A stretch of DNA of 64,000 bases from Psychrobacillus sp044762855 (GCF_044762855.1 NZ_JBIWFB010000002.1:496001-560000); one strand, 5' to 3'; numbered from the stretch's first letter, positions 31,625-40,569 are shown. Notes: a model not told the origin generated them from the letters alone. A program made the numbers and translations.

Positions 31625-31652
31625 AAAACGTCCTAGAGTAGGACGTTTTTTT
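31625..31652 (+). terminator. Terminator after the broken coiled-coil gene
   Basis: AAACGTCCTA / TAGGACGTTT arms with a 4-base loop are followed by a run of T. Confidence 0.9.
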
Positions 31653-31714
31653 ATGCGACAAAACGAATCGTAGCTATATTGCATTAAATTTCAATTCATC
31701 CTTTACAATTCATT

Positions 31715-31747
31715 TTGACTTAGTGTACTATATAACTAATACACTAA
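31715..31747 (+). promoter_or_regulatory. Promoter with GntR (YtrA-type) operator
   Basis: TTGACT (-35, 31715-31720) is overlapped by TTAGTGTA (31720-31727), whose exact inverse TACACTAA (31740-31747) lies 12 bases on. The -10 region would fall in the second arm. The AGTGTA..TACACT palindrome resembles the YtrA operator of Bacillus, and a YtrA-like GntR gene is second in the operon, so autorepression is likely. Confidence 0.75.
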
Positions 31748-31766
31748 TACTTAAGGAGAAGGGTAT

Positions 31767-32561
31767 ATGAAACAGTTGAAAGGACTAATAGCAAAAGAAT
31801 GGGAGCTGATGAGGCTTTGGCTTGTCATACTATGTATTTTGAATACATTAGGCATAGTAGGAATACCAATATCGTTGAATATATGGATAGACGATGTGCC
31901 AATTTTTAGGACCGCCATCATATTAGCTGCAATTTGGCTATTTTTTAGTCATCTAATTGCAACCATTCTTTTTCTTACAAGTTTGCAACTAGATATGAAA
32001 AGACCGGATATTTGGTTGCATACAGAAAGCTCCATTTATAAACTAATCGGCACGAAACTTGCTTCTGCAACGGTCATTACATCATTGTCTTTACTATGGA
32101 TCGAGTTATTATTATTCATCTTGCAAGCAATAAATGCCGATCCTGAGTTCATGACGTTTGGTCAATTATTAGAAATGAAAGTGTACGTATTTATTGGTAT
32201 CTTTTTTTCCATTATTCTTAACTTAATTATCGTGCTTTTCTTTTGGGTCATTTACCATTTAATGCGCCCTTTCGTAAAAGGATTTTCAATTATCATTTCT
32301 GTTACTTTGTTTATTGTGATTTCTATTATTTGGAGCATGAGTAGCGACATCGGATTTTTTGAAAAATTCCCTCGGTTCGGAGGTATTAATATCCCCATTC
32401 CAAGTTTTATTGAACAGTTGAAGAAATTTAACAATTTCGAGGGGCTGACATTTTTGGTAGAACCGACAATTTACGTTAGTGAAATTTTCCTCATTACCGC
32501 GTTTGCCATCATTCTTTTTTGGGGGTCGGCATTATGGTTCGAAAAGAAAGTGAGGATTTAA
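31767..32561 (+). CDS. ABC-2-type membrane protein, first gene of GntR-controlled operon
   Basis: The 264-residue protein has about six membrane segments and no recognised enzymatic motif. It begins KQLKGLIAKEWELMRLW, the amphipathic start usual in ABC-2 permeases. AAGGAGAAGG precedes the ATG. It lies directly before the GntR regulator gene (one base apart) and before two ATPase genes, so it is probably the membrane part for the 240-residue ATPase. It resembles the YtrC/D logic of the B. subtilis ytr operon only in layout. Confidence 0.75.
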   Translation: MKQLKGLIAKEWELMRLWLVILCILNTLGIVGIPISLNIWIDDVPIFRTAIILAAIWLFFSHLIATILFLTSLQLDMKRPDIWLHTESSIYKLIGTKLASATVITSLSLLWIELLLFILQAINADPEFMTFGQLLEMKVYVFIGIFFSIILNLIIVLFFWVIYHLMRPFVKGFSIIISVTLFIVISIIWSMSSDIGFFEKFPRFGGINIPIPSFIEQLKKFNNFEGLTFLVEPTIYVSEIFLITAFAIILFWGSALWFEKKVRI

Positions 32562-32562
32562 G

Positions 32563-32934
32563 ATGAGCATCGATTTTTTACCAGACAAACCAATCTATCA
32601 ACAATTAATTGACCGAATTACTGGAGAAATTATTCGAGGCAATGTAAAGCCAGGCGAAAAATTGCCTTCTGTTCGGGAATATGCAGTGGAAGTCGGTGTG
32701 AATGCAAATACAATGCAGCGTGTATACAAGGAGCTGGAAATGATGGGTATTTCAGAAACGAAACGTGGACAAGGAACGTTTGTAACGGACAACGAATTAC
32801 GTTTACAGCAATTACGCGATGAAATAAAAGAAGGACTTGTACAGTCTTTTCTAACAAGTATTGAAGCATTAGGTTTTTCTAAAAAGGAAATGATTGAATA
32901 TATCCAAACAAGGGAGCGAGGGGAAGAGCGGTGA
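32563..32934 (+). CDS. GntR-family repressor, YtrA subfamily
   Basis: This is a short (123-residue) GntR regulator with a winged helix (about 5-75; PIYQQLIDRITGEIIRGNVKPGEKLPSVREYA and NANTMQRVYKELE) and only a brief helical tail for dimerisation, as in YtrA. Such proteins repress the ABC transporter operon in which they lie and usually respond to cell-wall-active compounds. Its probable operator is the palindrome at 31720-31747. Its stop overlaps the next start by four bases. Confidence 0.9.
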   Translation: MSIDFLPDKPIYQQLIDRITGEIIRGNVKPGEKLPSVREYAVEVGVNANTMQRVYKELEMMGISETKRGQGTFVTDNELRLQQLRDEIKEGLVQSFLTSIEALGFSKKEMIEYIQTRERGEER

Positions 32935-33653
32935 TCGCATTAGAAAATGTGAAAAAAAAGTATGGCAAACATCAAGCATTAAAAGGGATTAATCTCACCA
33001 TTCCACTCGGAAAAATTATTGGGTTAGTCGGTGAAAACGGAAGTGGAAAGTCCACACTATTAAAGATAATAGCAGGTCTTACAACGCCTTCTAGTGGATC
33101 AATTCAAGTCAATGAAATAGAAGCAACGAGAAGAATTGCAAGCGAGGTAGCTTATATGACAGATGCCGATGTCTTCTATCCCTTCTTTACGGTTGAGCGA
33201 TTGTTCCGTTATTATGAGACACAGTTTGAAGACTTCAATTATTCAAAAGCTTGTATCGTTGCCCAATATTTAAATGTACCATTAGATGCAAAGTTGAAAA
33301 GTTTGTCTAAAGGGAACAGAGGACGTGCCAAAATGGCGGCGACATTAGGACGTGAAGCATCTTTTTATTTATTAGATGAACCATTTTCGGGATTTGATCC
33401 ACTTGTTCGCGAGGACATCATTAAAGGAATGATTCAATTTACAGATCCAGAAACACAAACAGTTCTAATGTCCACACATGAAATAAAGGAAGCAGAGCCG
33501 TTACTGGACGCTATTATTTTATTGAATCAAGGAGAAGTTTTAGCTTTTGAGGAAGTGGAAACAATCCGTGATCAGTATGGAGTAGATGCAGTTACATGGA
33601 TGACAAAACTAATTAAGGAAGGTGATTTGAGTGGAATTAAAACCAATCGTTGA
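32931..33653 (+). CDS. ABC transporter ATP-binding protein
   Basis: The 240-residue ATPase has Walker A GENGSGKST, a degenerate signature LSKGNRGRAKMAATLG in place of LSGGQ, Walker B FYLLDEPFSGFDP and the switch histidine in STHEIKE. The LSKG signature is seen in YtrB-like ATPases. GTG 32931 overlaps the GntR stop. The 3' end overlaps the next ATPase gene by 23 bases. Confidence 0.9.
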   Translation: MIALENVKKKYGKHQALKGINLTIPLGKIIGLVGENGSGKSTLLKIIAGLTTPSSGSIQVNEIEATRRIASEVAYMTDADVFYPFFTVERLFRYYETQFEDFNYSKACIVAQYLNVPLDAKLKSLSKGNRGRAKMAATLGREASFYLLDEPFSGFDPLVREDIIKGMIQFTDPETQTVLMSTHEIKEAEPLLDAIILLNQGEVLAFEEVETIRDQYGVDAVTWMTKLIKEGDLSGIKTNR

Positions 33654-34554
33654 ATTGAAAAGTCTCTCGAAAACAATCGGTAAGAAAAAAATTATCGACC
33701 AATTGAATCTGTCTCTATATCCTGGTCAAATTACAGGATTTTTAGGACCAAATGGTGCTGGTAAAACGACAACAATCCGTATGATGGCTGGGCTGACGAA
33801 GCCGACTACTGGAGATGTGATGATCGATGGTCTTTCTCTACGTTCGAATTTTGAAGTAGGTATTAGTAAAATGGGAGCTATCGTTGAAAATCCTGAATTG
33901 TATAAGTTTATGTCCGGTTATAAAAACTTGGTCCATTTCGCTCGAATGCATAAAAATGTGACGAAGGAACGGATTAATGAAGTTATTCGCCAAGTAGGAA
34001 TGGAAAATCGCATTCATGAAAAAGTATCGACATATTCACTTGGAATGCGCCAACGATTAGGTTTGGCGCAGGCCTTATTAAATAAGCCGAAGTTTCTTAT
34101 TTTAGATGAACCGACGAACGGACTAGATCCCGCAGGCATTAGAGAATTTCGTACCTATTTACGAAAAATTGCAGCAGAAGATGGCGTTTCTGTTTTAGTC
34201 TCAAGTCACTTATTATCCGAAATTGAGCTAATGTGTGATCGGATTGCGGTTATTCAAAATGGAAAGCTTGTCGCAATTAGAGAAGTGAATGCAGTAGAGG
34301 AATCACAATACTATATTGAAGTTCAACCAGTAGATACAGCTCGTAGCATGCTGTCAGATAAAGGAATTGTCGTAGAAAACTATCAAAATGGGCTATTAAT
34401 AAACGTAGAACAATCCGTCATACCAACGATTGTGGAGCAGTTAGTGCAACAAAATATAGCAATTTATGGAGTGTCGCACCATCGTAAAACACTAGAAGAA
34501 CAGTTCTTAGAAATGACAGGAGGTGGGCAAGTTGTTGAATCTAATTCGAAATGA
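33631..34554 (+). CDS. ABC transporter ATP-binding protein, BcrA-like
   Basis: The 307-residue ATPase has Walker A GPNGAGKTT, signature YSLGMRQRLGLAQALL, Walker B FLILDEPTNGLDP and the switch histidine in SSHLLSE, followed by an 80-residue C-terminal extension. This is the layout of bacitracin-type exporter ATPases. It begins at GTG 33631 inside the previous gene and overlaps the following permease, its likely partner. Confidence 0.9.
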   Translation: MELKPIVELKSLSKTIGKKKIIDQLNLSLYPGQITGFLGPNGAGKTTTIRMMAGLTKPTTGDVMIDGLSLRSNFEVGISKMGAIVENPELYKFMSGYKNLVHFARMHKNVTKERINEVIRQVGMENRIHEKVSTYSLGMRQRLGLAQALLNKPKFLILDEPTNGLDPAGIREFRTYLRKIAAEDGVSVLVSSHLLSEIELMCDRIAVIQNGKLVAIREVNAVEESQYYIEVQPVDTARSMLSDKGIVVENYQNGLLINVEQSVIPTIVEQLVQQNIAIYGVSHHRKTLEEQFLEMTGGGQVVESNSK

Positions 34555-35464
34555 ATGGATGAAATTATGGCATAAAAAAGCAACATGGGTAATGGTCCTA
34601 TTACTTATTGCAATGATTGTTGGACTTGTTGGGCTCACGAAATGGATGGATCGTAATACGGTAACTCCTCCTTGGGAGCAAACAGTTACAGAAGAACTAA
34701 CGATGGTTAAACAGCAATTGACGGTACCCGATTTAAGTGAGGAAACGAAAAATAACTTGGAAGAACAGCAAATGTTGCTTCAATACCGATTAGATGAAGG
34801 TGTAGCCCCTATATCTAGTGGAGGATTTGAAGGATTTATAATGGAATCATATGGAATGTCCTCTATTATTACATTATTAACTGTAATTGTAGCTGCAGGA
34901 ATTGTCGCTTCAGAGTTTTCACAAGGAACGATTAAAATGTTGTTGGCACGTCCAGTTCGTAGATGGAAAATTCTTACGTCGAAATTTCTGACAGTCGTTG
35001 CATTTGCACTTTTCTTAACAATAATCGCTTATGTTGTATCGCTCATTATGGGGATGATTTTTTATGAAGCTTCAGGTGGAAGTCTGCTGGAGGTTGTGAA
35101 TGGTCAAGTGATAGAAGAGTCGTATTGGCTAAAATCGATTTGGTTGAATGTATTAGCACTAGGTGATGTTATTATTACTGCAAGCTTTGCATTCGCAATT
35201 GGTACTGTCTTCCGTTCTAGTTCATTAGCAATTGGAATCGCGATTTTCCTTATGTTCACCGGTGCTCAAATTTCCTTTTTCTTGCGAAATTATGAAGTGG
35301 CGAAATATATATTGTTCTCGCATACATTTACTCAATTAGAAACAGGAGGTTCCTTTATCGAAGGAATAACGACACCATTTTCGGTCATTGTAATGGTTGT
35401 TTATTTCGCTTTCTTCTTGGCGATTAGTTATTGGACATTTACGAAACGTGATGTCACTGCATAA
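34532..35464 (+). CDS. ABC-2-type permease, partner of the BcrA-like ATPase
   Basis: The roughly 310-residue membrane protein has a first membrane segment at about 18-38, then a long extracytoplasmic loop (about 40-100, charged and Gln-rich) and five further membrane segments. It contains ASEFSQGTIKMLLARPVRRWKIL, the cytoplasmic coupling motif of ABC-2 permeases. TTG 34532 is chosen because AGGAGGTG ends six bases upstream; GTG 34523 lies within that site. The start overlaps the ATPase gene. It closes the operon. Confidence 0.87.
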   Translation: MLNLIRNEWMKLWHKKATWVMVLLLIAMIVGLVGLTKWMDRNTVTPPWEQTVTEELTMVKQQLTVPDLSEETKNNLEEQQMLLQYRLDEGVAPISSGGFEGFIMESYGMSSIITLLTVIVAAGIVASEFSQGTIKMLLARPVRRWKILTSKFLTVVAFALFLTIIAYVVSLIMGMIFYEASGGSLLEVVNGQVIEESYWLKSIWLNVLALGDVIITASFAFAIGTVFRSSSLAIGIAIFLMFTGAQISFFLRNYEVAKYILFSHTFTQLETGGSFIEGITTPFSVIVMVVYFAFFLAISYWTFTKRDVTA

Positions 35465-35599
35465 TTCGTGTCCCGGTGTAAGGAACAATTCTGAATTCTC
35501 CCTTAAGTAAAGAACTAACCCAAAGTTCTAATAAAAGAAGGATTTCTCTAAGAGTATGTGGAAGATATCTTAGAAACGGACATTAGGGGAGGATTTTGT

Positions 35600-36070
35600 A
35601 TGGAGCAAACGATTTTACACCATATGGATACAGTGCGAGAAATAACAATGAGATCAATCGAGAAAATACCAGAAGAGATTGCAGATGTTGTACCTGAAGG
35701 TTTTAATAATAATATTCGGTGGAATTTTGGTCACATTGCAGTTGTGCAAGAAAGACTTGTTTACCATGTTCTAGGGGAAAAACTTAATTTGCCGAATGAA
35801 TATGTAGAACTTTTTGGACCAGGAACAAGGCCAGCCGATTGGAAAGAAACTCCGCCATCACTTGAGGAGATTTCCACGATTCTAACCGAGCAAATAGCTA
35901 GAATAAAGGAATTTGTCCCTGGTCGTTTATCGGAAAAACTGCCAACGCCATTTCAGAATCGTATGGGTATCTCCTTTTACACTCTAGGTGAGACTCTATT
36001 GTTTAGTTTTTACCATGAGGCCATGCATATGGAAACGATTAAAAGAATATACAAAATTATTTCCAATTAA
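35600..36070 (+). CDS. DinB-family metal-binding bundle protein
   Basis: The 156-residue four-helix-bundle protein is of the DinB superfamily. Three histidines can form the metal site: the N-terminal NFGHIAVVQE and the C-terminal FYHEAMHMETI. The family includes thiol-transfer enzymes (bacillithiol S-transferases) and many proteins of unknown role, so function is open. ATG 35600 follows GGGGAGGA. It is a single gene between the ABC operon and the ECF sigma operon. Confidence 0.8.
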   Translation: MEQTILHHMDTVREITMRSIEKIPEEIADVVPEGFNNNIRWNFGHIAVVQERLVYHVLGEKLNLPNEYVELFGPGTRPADWKETPPSLEEISTILTEQIARIKEFVPGRLSEKLPTPFQNRMGISFYTLGETLLFSFYHEAMHMETIKRIYKIISN

Positions 36071-36193
36071 ATATTGCCAGTAAAGTTTGTAAAATATAAT
36101 CCTCTTTAGGTAGTCAGTGTATGGAATGATACTGCGCTACATGAAGGGGATTTTATTATGGTACTGCTTATATTACAAATTTATTGAAAACAA

Positions 36194-36222
36194 ACAAACC
36201 TTCCAGATGGGCACGTCGTCTA
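36194..36222 (+). promoter_or_regulatory. Candidate ECF-type autoregulated promoter
   Basis: ACAAAC (36194-36199) and CGTCTA (36217-36222) are 17 bases apart just upstream of the sigma gene. The AAC and CGTC cores fit ECF promoters of Bacillus, and such genes are often autoregulated. The match is short and tentative. Confidence 0.35.
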
Positions 36223-36244
36223 ATGAAATGAGAGGAGGGGTAAT

Positions 36245-36778
36245 GTGGAAGAAGTATGGAAGGAAGTAGTTGAATTAGAAGATCAGGAAGAATTAATAAA
36301 CGAAATGATGAACAAGTATGGTCAAGATATTTTAAGGCTTGTCTACTCATATGTAAATAATAAAGAGATCGCAGAGGATCTAACCCAAGATATATTCGTC
36401 AAGTTTTATCAATCTATACATACATTTAAAGGAAAATCCAAGCTGAAAACATGGTTGTGGCGCATTGCTATTAATCATTGCAAGGATTTTCTGAAGAGCT
36501 GGTATAACAAGCATGTCTTCATTGCAGAACATACGGAGAATAATCCAACGAAAAAAGAAATCGTCGAAGAAGTAATCATACAAAAAGAAACGGATAATCA
36601 ATTAATCGCTGCCCTAATGACATTGCCTATTAAATACCGAGAAGTAATCTATCTCTTTTACTATGAGGAACGGCTCGTAAAGGAAATTGCAGTACTAACG
36701 GAAGTAAGTGCGAATACAGTTAAAACGAGACTAAGACGTGCCAAGCAACTTCTGGAAGAGCGATTGGAGGAACAGTAA
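36245..36778 (+). CDS. ECF-type RNA polymerase sigma factor
   Basis: The 177-residue sigma-70-family protein has region 2 (about 20-90; DILRLVYSYVNNKEIAEDLTQDIFVKFYQ and KLKTWLWRIAINHCKDFLK) and region 4 (about 125-172; LPIKYREVIYLFYYEERLVKEIA with TVKTRLRRAKQLL), and no region 1 or 3. It is similar in type to SigM/SigV. GTG 36245 follows GAGGAGGGG. The next gene starts on its stop codon and encodes not a membrane anti-sigma factor but a PadR-like protein. A third gene encodes an FtsW/RodA-like membrane protein. Confidence 0.9.
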   Translation: MEEVWKEVVELEDQEELINEMMNKYGQDILRLVYSYVNNKEIAEDLTQDIFVKFYQSIHTFKGKSKLKTWLWRIAINHCKDFLKSWYNKHVFIAEHTENNPTKKEIVEEVIIQKETDNQLIAALMTLPIKYREVIYLFYYEERLVKEIAVLTEVSANTVKTRLRRAKQLLEERLEEQ

Positions 36779-37182
36779 TGGAAGAACGTTTAAAAAACTT
36801 GAGAAAATCGATGGATCAAACGGCATTTCCTGAACTCAATTTTACGGAAGAGCATCGCAAGGCAATTCAAGAAAAAATATATAAAGAAGATAAGGAAGAT
36901 ACCATCTTCATAGCCGTCATGCAATTGCTTGTTCAAGAAAAAACAGGCTATGAATTAGTGAAGTTATTGAGAGGGAGGGGGATCCGAAAATTTGAAGAAA
37001 ACGAAGGCATTGTATATTCATTCTTGCATCAGCTGGAGCAGGAAGGTTACTTAAATGCATGTTGGAATGATTCGAATATGAAACTTTACCGATTAAATAA
37101 TAAAGGAACCAAGCTGTTAAGAAAATCGGAAAAACAATCAATAGCAAAATCATTTGCATTTAAAGAATTATTAGAGAGGTGA
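36778..37182 (+). CDS. PadR-like winged-helix protein with anti-sigma-like N-terminal leader
   Basis: This is a 134-residue protein. Residues 1-40 (LKNLRKSMDQTAFPELNFTEEHRKAIQEKI) look like the cytoplasmic start of ECF anti-sigma proteins. Residues 40-125 form a PadR-type winged helix (VMQLLVQEKTGYELVKLLRGRGIRKF, then GIVYSFLHQLEQEGYL and LNNKGTKLL). Coupling by a shared TAATG to the sigma gene suggests it controls sigma activity or the same promoters. No membrane segment is present. The fusion reading of the leader is inference. Confidence 0.8.
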   Translation: MEERLKNLRKSMDQTAFPELNFTEEHRKAIQEKIYKEDKEDTIFIAVMQLLVQEKTGYELVKLLRGRGIRKFEENEGIVYSFLHQLEQEGYLNACWNDSNMKLYRLNNKGTKLLRKSEKQSIAKSFAFKELLER

Positions 37183-37189
37183 GATACAA

Positions 37190-38500
37190 ATGAAAAGTAG
37201 TAGTCAATCCTATTTAAAAGAAGTGCAAAAGCAAATCCGTTCTAAAGAAGCTAAAGAATTTGTGTCGGCCGAACTTGATTATCATATAACAAAAGTTAAA
37301 AACGAGAGGAGAAAGAACGGATTGAACGACAAAGAAGCCGAACGAAAAGCAGTAGAGCAAATGGGAAATCCTATAACACTAGGTCAAAAGCTTAACAAGC
37401 TGCATCGACCAAAAGTAGATTGGTTAACAATTATTTTACTAGTTATCACATTAGGTTTAAGTTTTTTACCAATGCTCTCTCTTGGTAATTATTTTAGCGA
37501 TGATGCGATGAGCATGAACTATTATTCAAAGCATAAAATACTGTTCGTAATACTCGGTGGGTTTGTAGCATTTGGTATGATGATGTATGACTTTCGAAAG
37601 TTAGAGAAGAAGGGGTGGCTGTTTTTCGGGATTGGAATGTTTATTCTTTTCATATTAGCATTTTTTCCGTCGCATATGATTAATGGGCTACCTGTTATTA
37701 CGATCGGTACATTTACAATTGAAAGCTTGATGGCTGTTCCCTTTTTATTTCTTGCATGGGCATCTTTTTTCAATGATAGGAAGTTGAAAATATGGCAATT
37801 GGGCATTTTGTTTTTTGTTCCTTGTTACTTTATGTTTAAGCTTCCAAGTATTTCAACAATATATATATTTGGGGTCATGGTGTTCGTTATGTTTTGTTGG
37901 AGTCAATTTAGTCGAAAAACAATTTTATCAGCATTGGGAGTTATATTTAGCTTGCTATTAATCGTTGGCATTATTTTTTGGAATACTTCTGCTCCTTATC
38001 AGAAAATCAGATTGCTGGGATTTTTAAATCCTGAACAGTATGCGAATACTTCAGGTTACATGATACTGCACATAAAAGAAGCATTATCTCAAGCAGGTTG
38101 GTTTGGAAGCACTTCGACAATTGAGTACATACCGGCCTTGCATGCAGACTTTATTTTTGTAAATCTCACTTCTTACTTTGGCTGGATTTTTGCGATTGGA
38201 CTCGTTTTTATACTATCTTTATTCATCGCCAGAATCGTTGTAATTGCACGTAAAGTACATCATTCTTATGGGAAGTTTCTACTCATTGGGGCAGTTTCTC
38301 TTTATAGCGTTCAACTTGTTACGAATATTGCAATGACCCTAGGGCTTCTCCCAATGATTTCTATGTCACTACCATTTATTAGTTACGGCTTAATGCCTAC
38401 TATATTCAATGCCTTTATAATCGGTGTCGTGCTAAGTGTATATCGACGGAAGGATTTAGTCGCTAGTGGTTTTAGAGCAAATCCTGTTCATGTTAAATAA
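37190..38500 (+). CDS. FtsW/RodA/SpoVE-like membrane protein with permease-prefix N-terminus
   Basis: The 436-residue protein starts with a cytoplasmic helical prefix of about 75 residues (AKEFVSAELDYHITKVKNERR, then DKEAERKAVEQMGNPITLGQKL), a module usually fused to regulated permeases. It continues with about ten membrane segments of the SEDS (FtsW/RodA/SpoVE) type, including LPFISYGLMPTIFNAFIIG near the end. SEDS proteins are peptidoglycan glycosyltransferases. Two family positions to check are the extracytoplasmic catalytic aspartate, possibly in LHADFIFVNLTSYFGW, and the final SYGG-like motif, here SYGLM. The operon with an ECF sigma factor suggests an envelope-stress-induced wall synthase. 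Confidence 0.85.
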   Translation: MKSSSQSYLKEVQKQIRSKEAKEFVSAELDYHITKVKNERRKNGLNDKEAERKAVEQMGNPITLGQKLNKLHRPKVDWLTIILLVITLGLSFLPMLSLGNYFSDDAMSMNYYSKHKILFVILGGFVAFGMMMYDFRKLEKKGWLFFGIGMFILFILAFFPSHMINGLPVITIGTFTIESLMAVPFLFLAWASFFNDRKLKIWQLGILFFVPCYFMFKLPSISTIYIFGVMVFVMFCWSQFSRKTILSALGVIFSLLLIVGIIFWNTSAPYQKIRLLGFLNPEQYANTSGYMILHIKEALSQAGWFGSTSTIEYIPALHADFIFVNLTSYFGWIFAIGLVFILSLFIARIVVIARKVHHSYGKFLLIGAVSLYSVQLVTNIAMTLGLLPMISMSLPFISYGLMPTIFNAFIIGVVLSVYRRKDLVASGFRANPVHVK

Positions 38501-38552
38501 TCAATTGAAACCAAATCCCTCCTCACAACGACTAACTGGGTGGAGGTGGGAA

Positions 38553-38936
38553 ATGAATAGAGTAATTGTATGTTTAATAATCATAACTTGTACTATTTAT
38601 TTAACTGGATGCACTGGTGCGAAAACTGAAGTGACAGTTTCTAAAAATCCAGATGCAGAAGAAGTTTTACGGCTAGATCCAAATGCAGACTTTTTTCAAT
38701 GGGAGGGGTTAATTTACCAAACTAATATTGACTGGGTGAATGAGATTGAACTCACGAAGCATGAGTTGGTTGGAGAAATAGAAGAAATGTACGATAAGAG
38801 TAATTATTTTAGAGATGGAATGGCAAACAAACTACCAATAGGAACGAAGATTTTCTCGACAAAAGAGCGAAAAGATATTTTATTGGTGGAAGACGAAGGG
38901 AAAACTAAAAAATACTTAGCACTCGTCGAAGGATAA
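38553..38936 (+). CDS. Small lipoprotein, function unknown
   Basis: The 127-residue lipoprotein has signal peptide NRVIVCLIIITCTIYLTGC with the lipobox cysteine at about residue 20. A mixed, charged domain of about 105 residues follows (EVLRLDPNADFFQWEGLIYQ). ATG 38553 is used because GGTGGAGGTGGG precedes it; an open frame reaching back to 38466 overlaps the previous gene. The family is not recognised. It may be co-transcribed with the SEDS-like gene (52-base gap). Confidence 0.75.
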   Translation: MNRVIVCLIIITCTIYLTGCTGAKTEVTVSKNPDAEEVLRLDPNADFFQWEGLIYQTNIDWVNEIELTKHELVGEIEEMYDKSNYFRDGMANKLPIGTKIFSTKERKDILLVEDEGKTKKYLALVEG

Positions 38937-38957
38937 AGGGAGCATATGTCTCCCTTT
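38936..38957 (+). terminator. Hairpin after the small lipoprotein gene
   Basis: AAAGGGAG / CTCCCTTT arms enclose a 7-base loop. The trailing T-run is poor (GTGTCG), so it may be a weak terminator. Confidence 0.5.
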
Positions 38958-39003
38958 GTGTCGTCATTATGTAAGAGTGGAAACGAATTAATTGGATGTT
39001 CCA

Positions 39004-39417
39004 TTATAAACGATTCGTAGAAATCACTTGTATGGTAAAAGTCTGTTGGTCGATATGATTTTTTATCATCATATCGTTGAAAATCTGCAATACTTCTTGT
39101 TGTTGAGGCTCTGAAATTTCCTTTATATTATTTAGAATGATATCGAGCCTAATGTCATTGGAAGAATATAACTTTGCCGCAATGGAATAGTCGTATCCTG
39201 CTTTCTCCATTTCAATCCCCACTTGCTCAAAGAAACCCCCATCTGTATATAGATACTCTTGAACGTCATATAAAGCTTGTTCCTCTGCACTGGAAATTTG
39301 AAAAGGATGTTCACTTAGTTCTTTTTCTGAACCAGGTGGCTGAGGGTACATAAATAAAGCAACGAGCATTATTAGAAAGAACCCAACACTGCCCATAAGG
39401 CGATACCATTCCTTCAC
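39004..39417 (-). CDS. Membrane-anchored protein, function unknown
   Basis: The 137-residue protein has one N-terminal membrane segment (MGSVGFFLIMLVALFMY) and an extracytoplasmic domain of about 110 residues. That domain is rich in acidic helices, followed by a beta-strand end (TFTIQVISTNRL). GTG 39417 is chosen because TAGGAGGGG lies 5 bases upstream on the minus strand; an upstream in-frame ATG at 39444 has no ribosome site. Similar proteins of unknown function occur in Bacillales. It is convergent with the lipoprotein gene. Confidence 0.7.
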   Translation of the reverse strand: MKEWYRLMGSVGFFLIMLVALFMYPQPPGSEKELSEHPFQISSAEEQALYDVQEYLYTDGGFFEQVGIEMEKAGYDYSIAAKLYSSNDIRLDIILNNIKEISEPQQQEVLQIFNDMMIKNHIDQQTFTIQVISTNRL

Positions 39418-39684
39418 ACTGCCCCTCCTATAGCGTTTATTCAATTATATGTTAGCTAAGTTGAGTTCATAACCACTTGCAGCTTTTGGCCTTTCCACAA
39501 CTTACTAATTTTTGCAGGAAAAGTAGAGATAAATACAGAATTATTGTTTAAAGAACAAATATATACATATGCGATTCTCAGAAGTATAACTGGTAGTAAA
39601 TTTTTATATGATGGTGAAAATGCTAATTTAAGCATTGTTTCGTAAAATAAGCGGTATGCATGCATAATTGAAAGGAGAGAATAT

Positions 39685-40569
39685 TTGGTGGAAAGGCTGC
39701 AATTCATTCAAAATTATCGAGATGAGGAGCAATATAGAAAGAGTTTTTTTGAGCTAGCGAACGATGTTTTTGGTTTGAATTTCGAAAAATGGTTTGAAAA
39801 CGGTTTTTGGGAAGAGCGTTACATACCTTTTTCATATGTGGATGAAAATAAAGTAATAGCAAATGTTTCCGTAAATAGCCTAGATGTGATTATTGAAGGA
39901 AAACAATATAATGCAGTGCAAATTGGAACCGTTATGACTCATCCAGACTATAGAAACAAAGGACTTTCAAAAAGATTAATGAACAAAGTTTTAGAGGAAT
40001 ACAAGAATACATATGATTTCATGTACCTTTTCGCTAATGATAGTGTATTAGATTTTTATCCGAAATTTGGTTTTGAACGAGTCGAACAATATCAATATTC
40101 TATAAACTTTTCGTGCAATCAGAAACCTGAAAAGGAGCTTCGTAAACTAGATATAACAAATGAGGATGACATTCATTTTATTTATCAATTTGCGAAAGAA
40201 AGAATACCAGTTTCTCAGCGTTTTGCAACTGTAAATGCACAAGGAATATTCATGTACTATTGTTTAAATGTTTTTTGTGATGATATTTATTATCATGACT
40301 CCGAGGAGGCAATGGTGATTTTTCAAAAAGATGAAAAGCAAATTGATATTTTCGATATTATAAGCAGAAAGCCAGTAAATGTAAACAATATATTAAATGA
40401 TATTTCATGTGTAGAAACAAATAAGATAGTCTTTCATTACACTCCAGATTATGAAGGACTATTATTTGAAAGAAATCTTATAAAGAGTGGGGGAACATTG
40501 TTTGTAAAAATGAACGGTTCAAATTATTTTCAAAAACAATTTAAGCATCCTATCACCTCTGAAGCTTAA
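39685..40569 (+). CDS. GNAT-family N-acetyltransferase with C-terminal extension
   Basis: The 294-residue protein has a GNAT domain in the first half (IGTVMTHPDYRNKGLSKRLMNKVLEEY is the acetyl-CoA loop; DFYPKFGFE is the final strand-helix). A second domain of about 150 residues recalls the C-terminal half of two-domain GNATs such as the Eis type. It starts at TTG 39685 (or GTG 39688) after AAAGGAGAG. The substrate is unknown. It is the first of several acetyltransferase genes in this stretch. Confidence 0.82.
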   Translation: MVERLQFIQNYRDEEQYRKSFFELANDVFGLNFEKWFENGFWEERYIPFSYVDENKVIANVSVNSLDVIIEGKQYNAVQIGTVMTHPDYRNKGLSKRLMNKVLEEYKNTYDFMYLFANDSVLDFYPKFGFERVEQYQYSINFSCNQKPEKELRKLDITNEDDIHFIYQFAKERIPVSQRFATVNAQGIFMYYCLNVFCDDIYYHDSEEAMVIFQKDEKQIDIFDIISRKPVNVNNILNDISCVETNKIVFHYTPDYEGLLFERNLIKSGGTLFVKMNGSNYFQKQFKHPITSEA

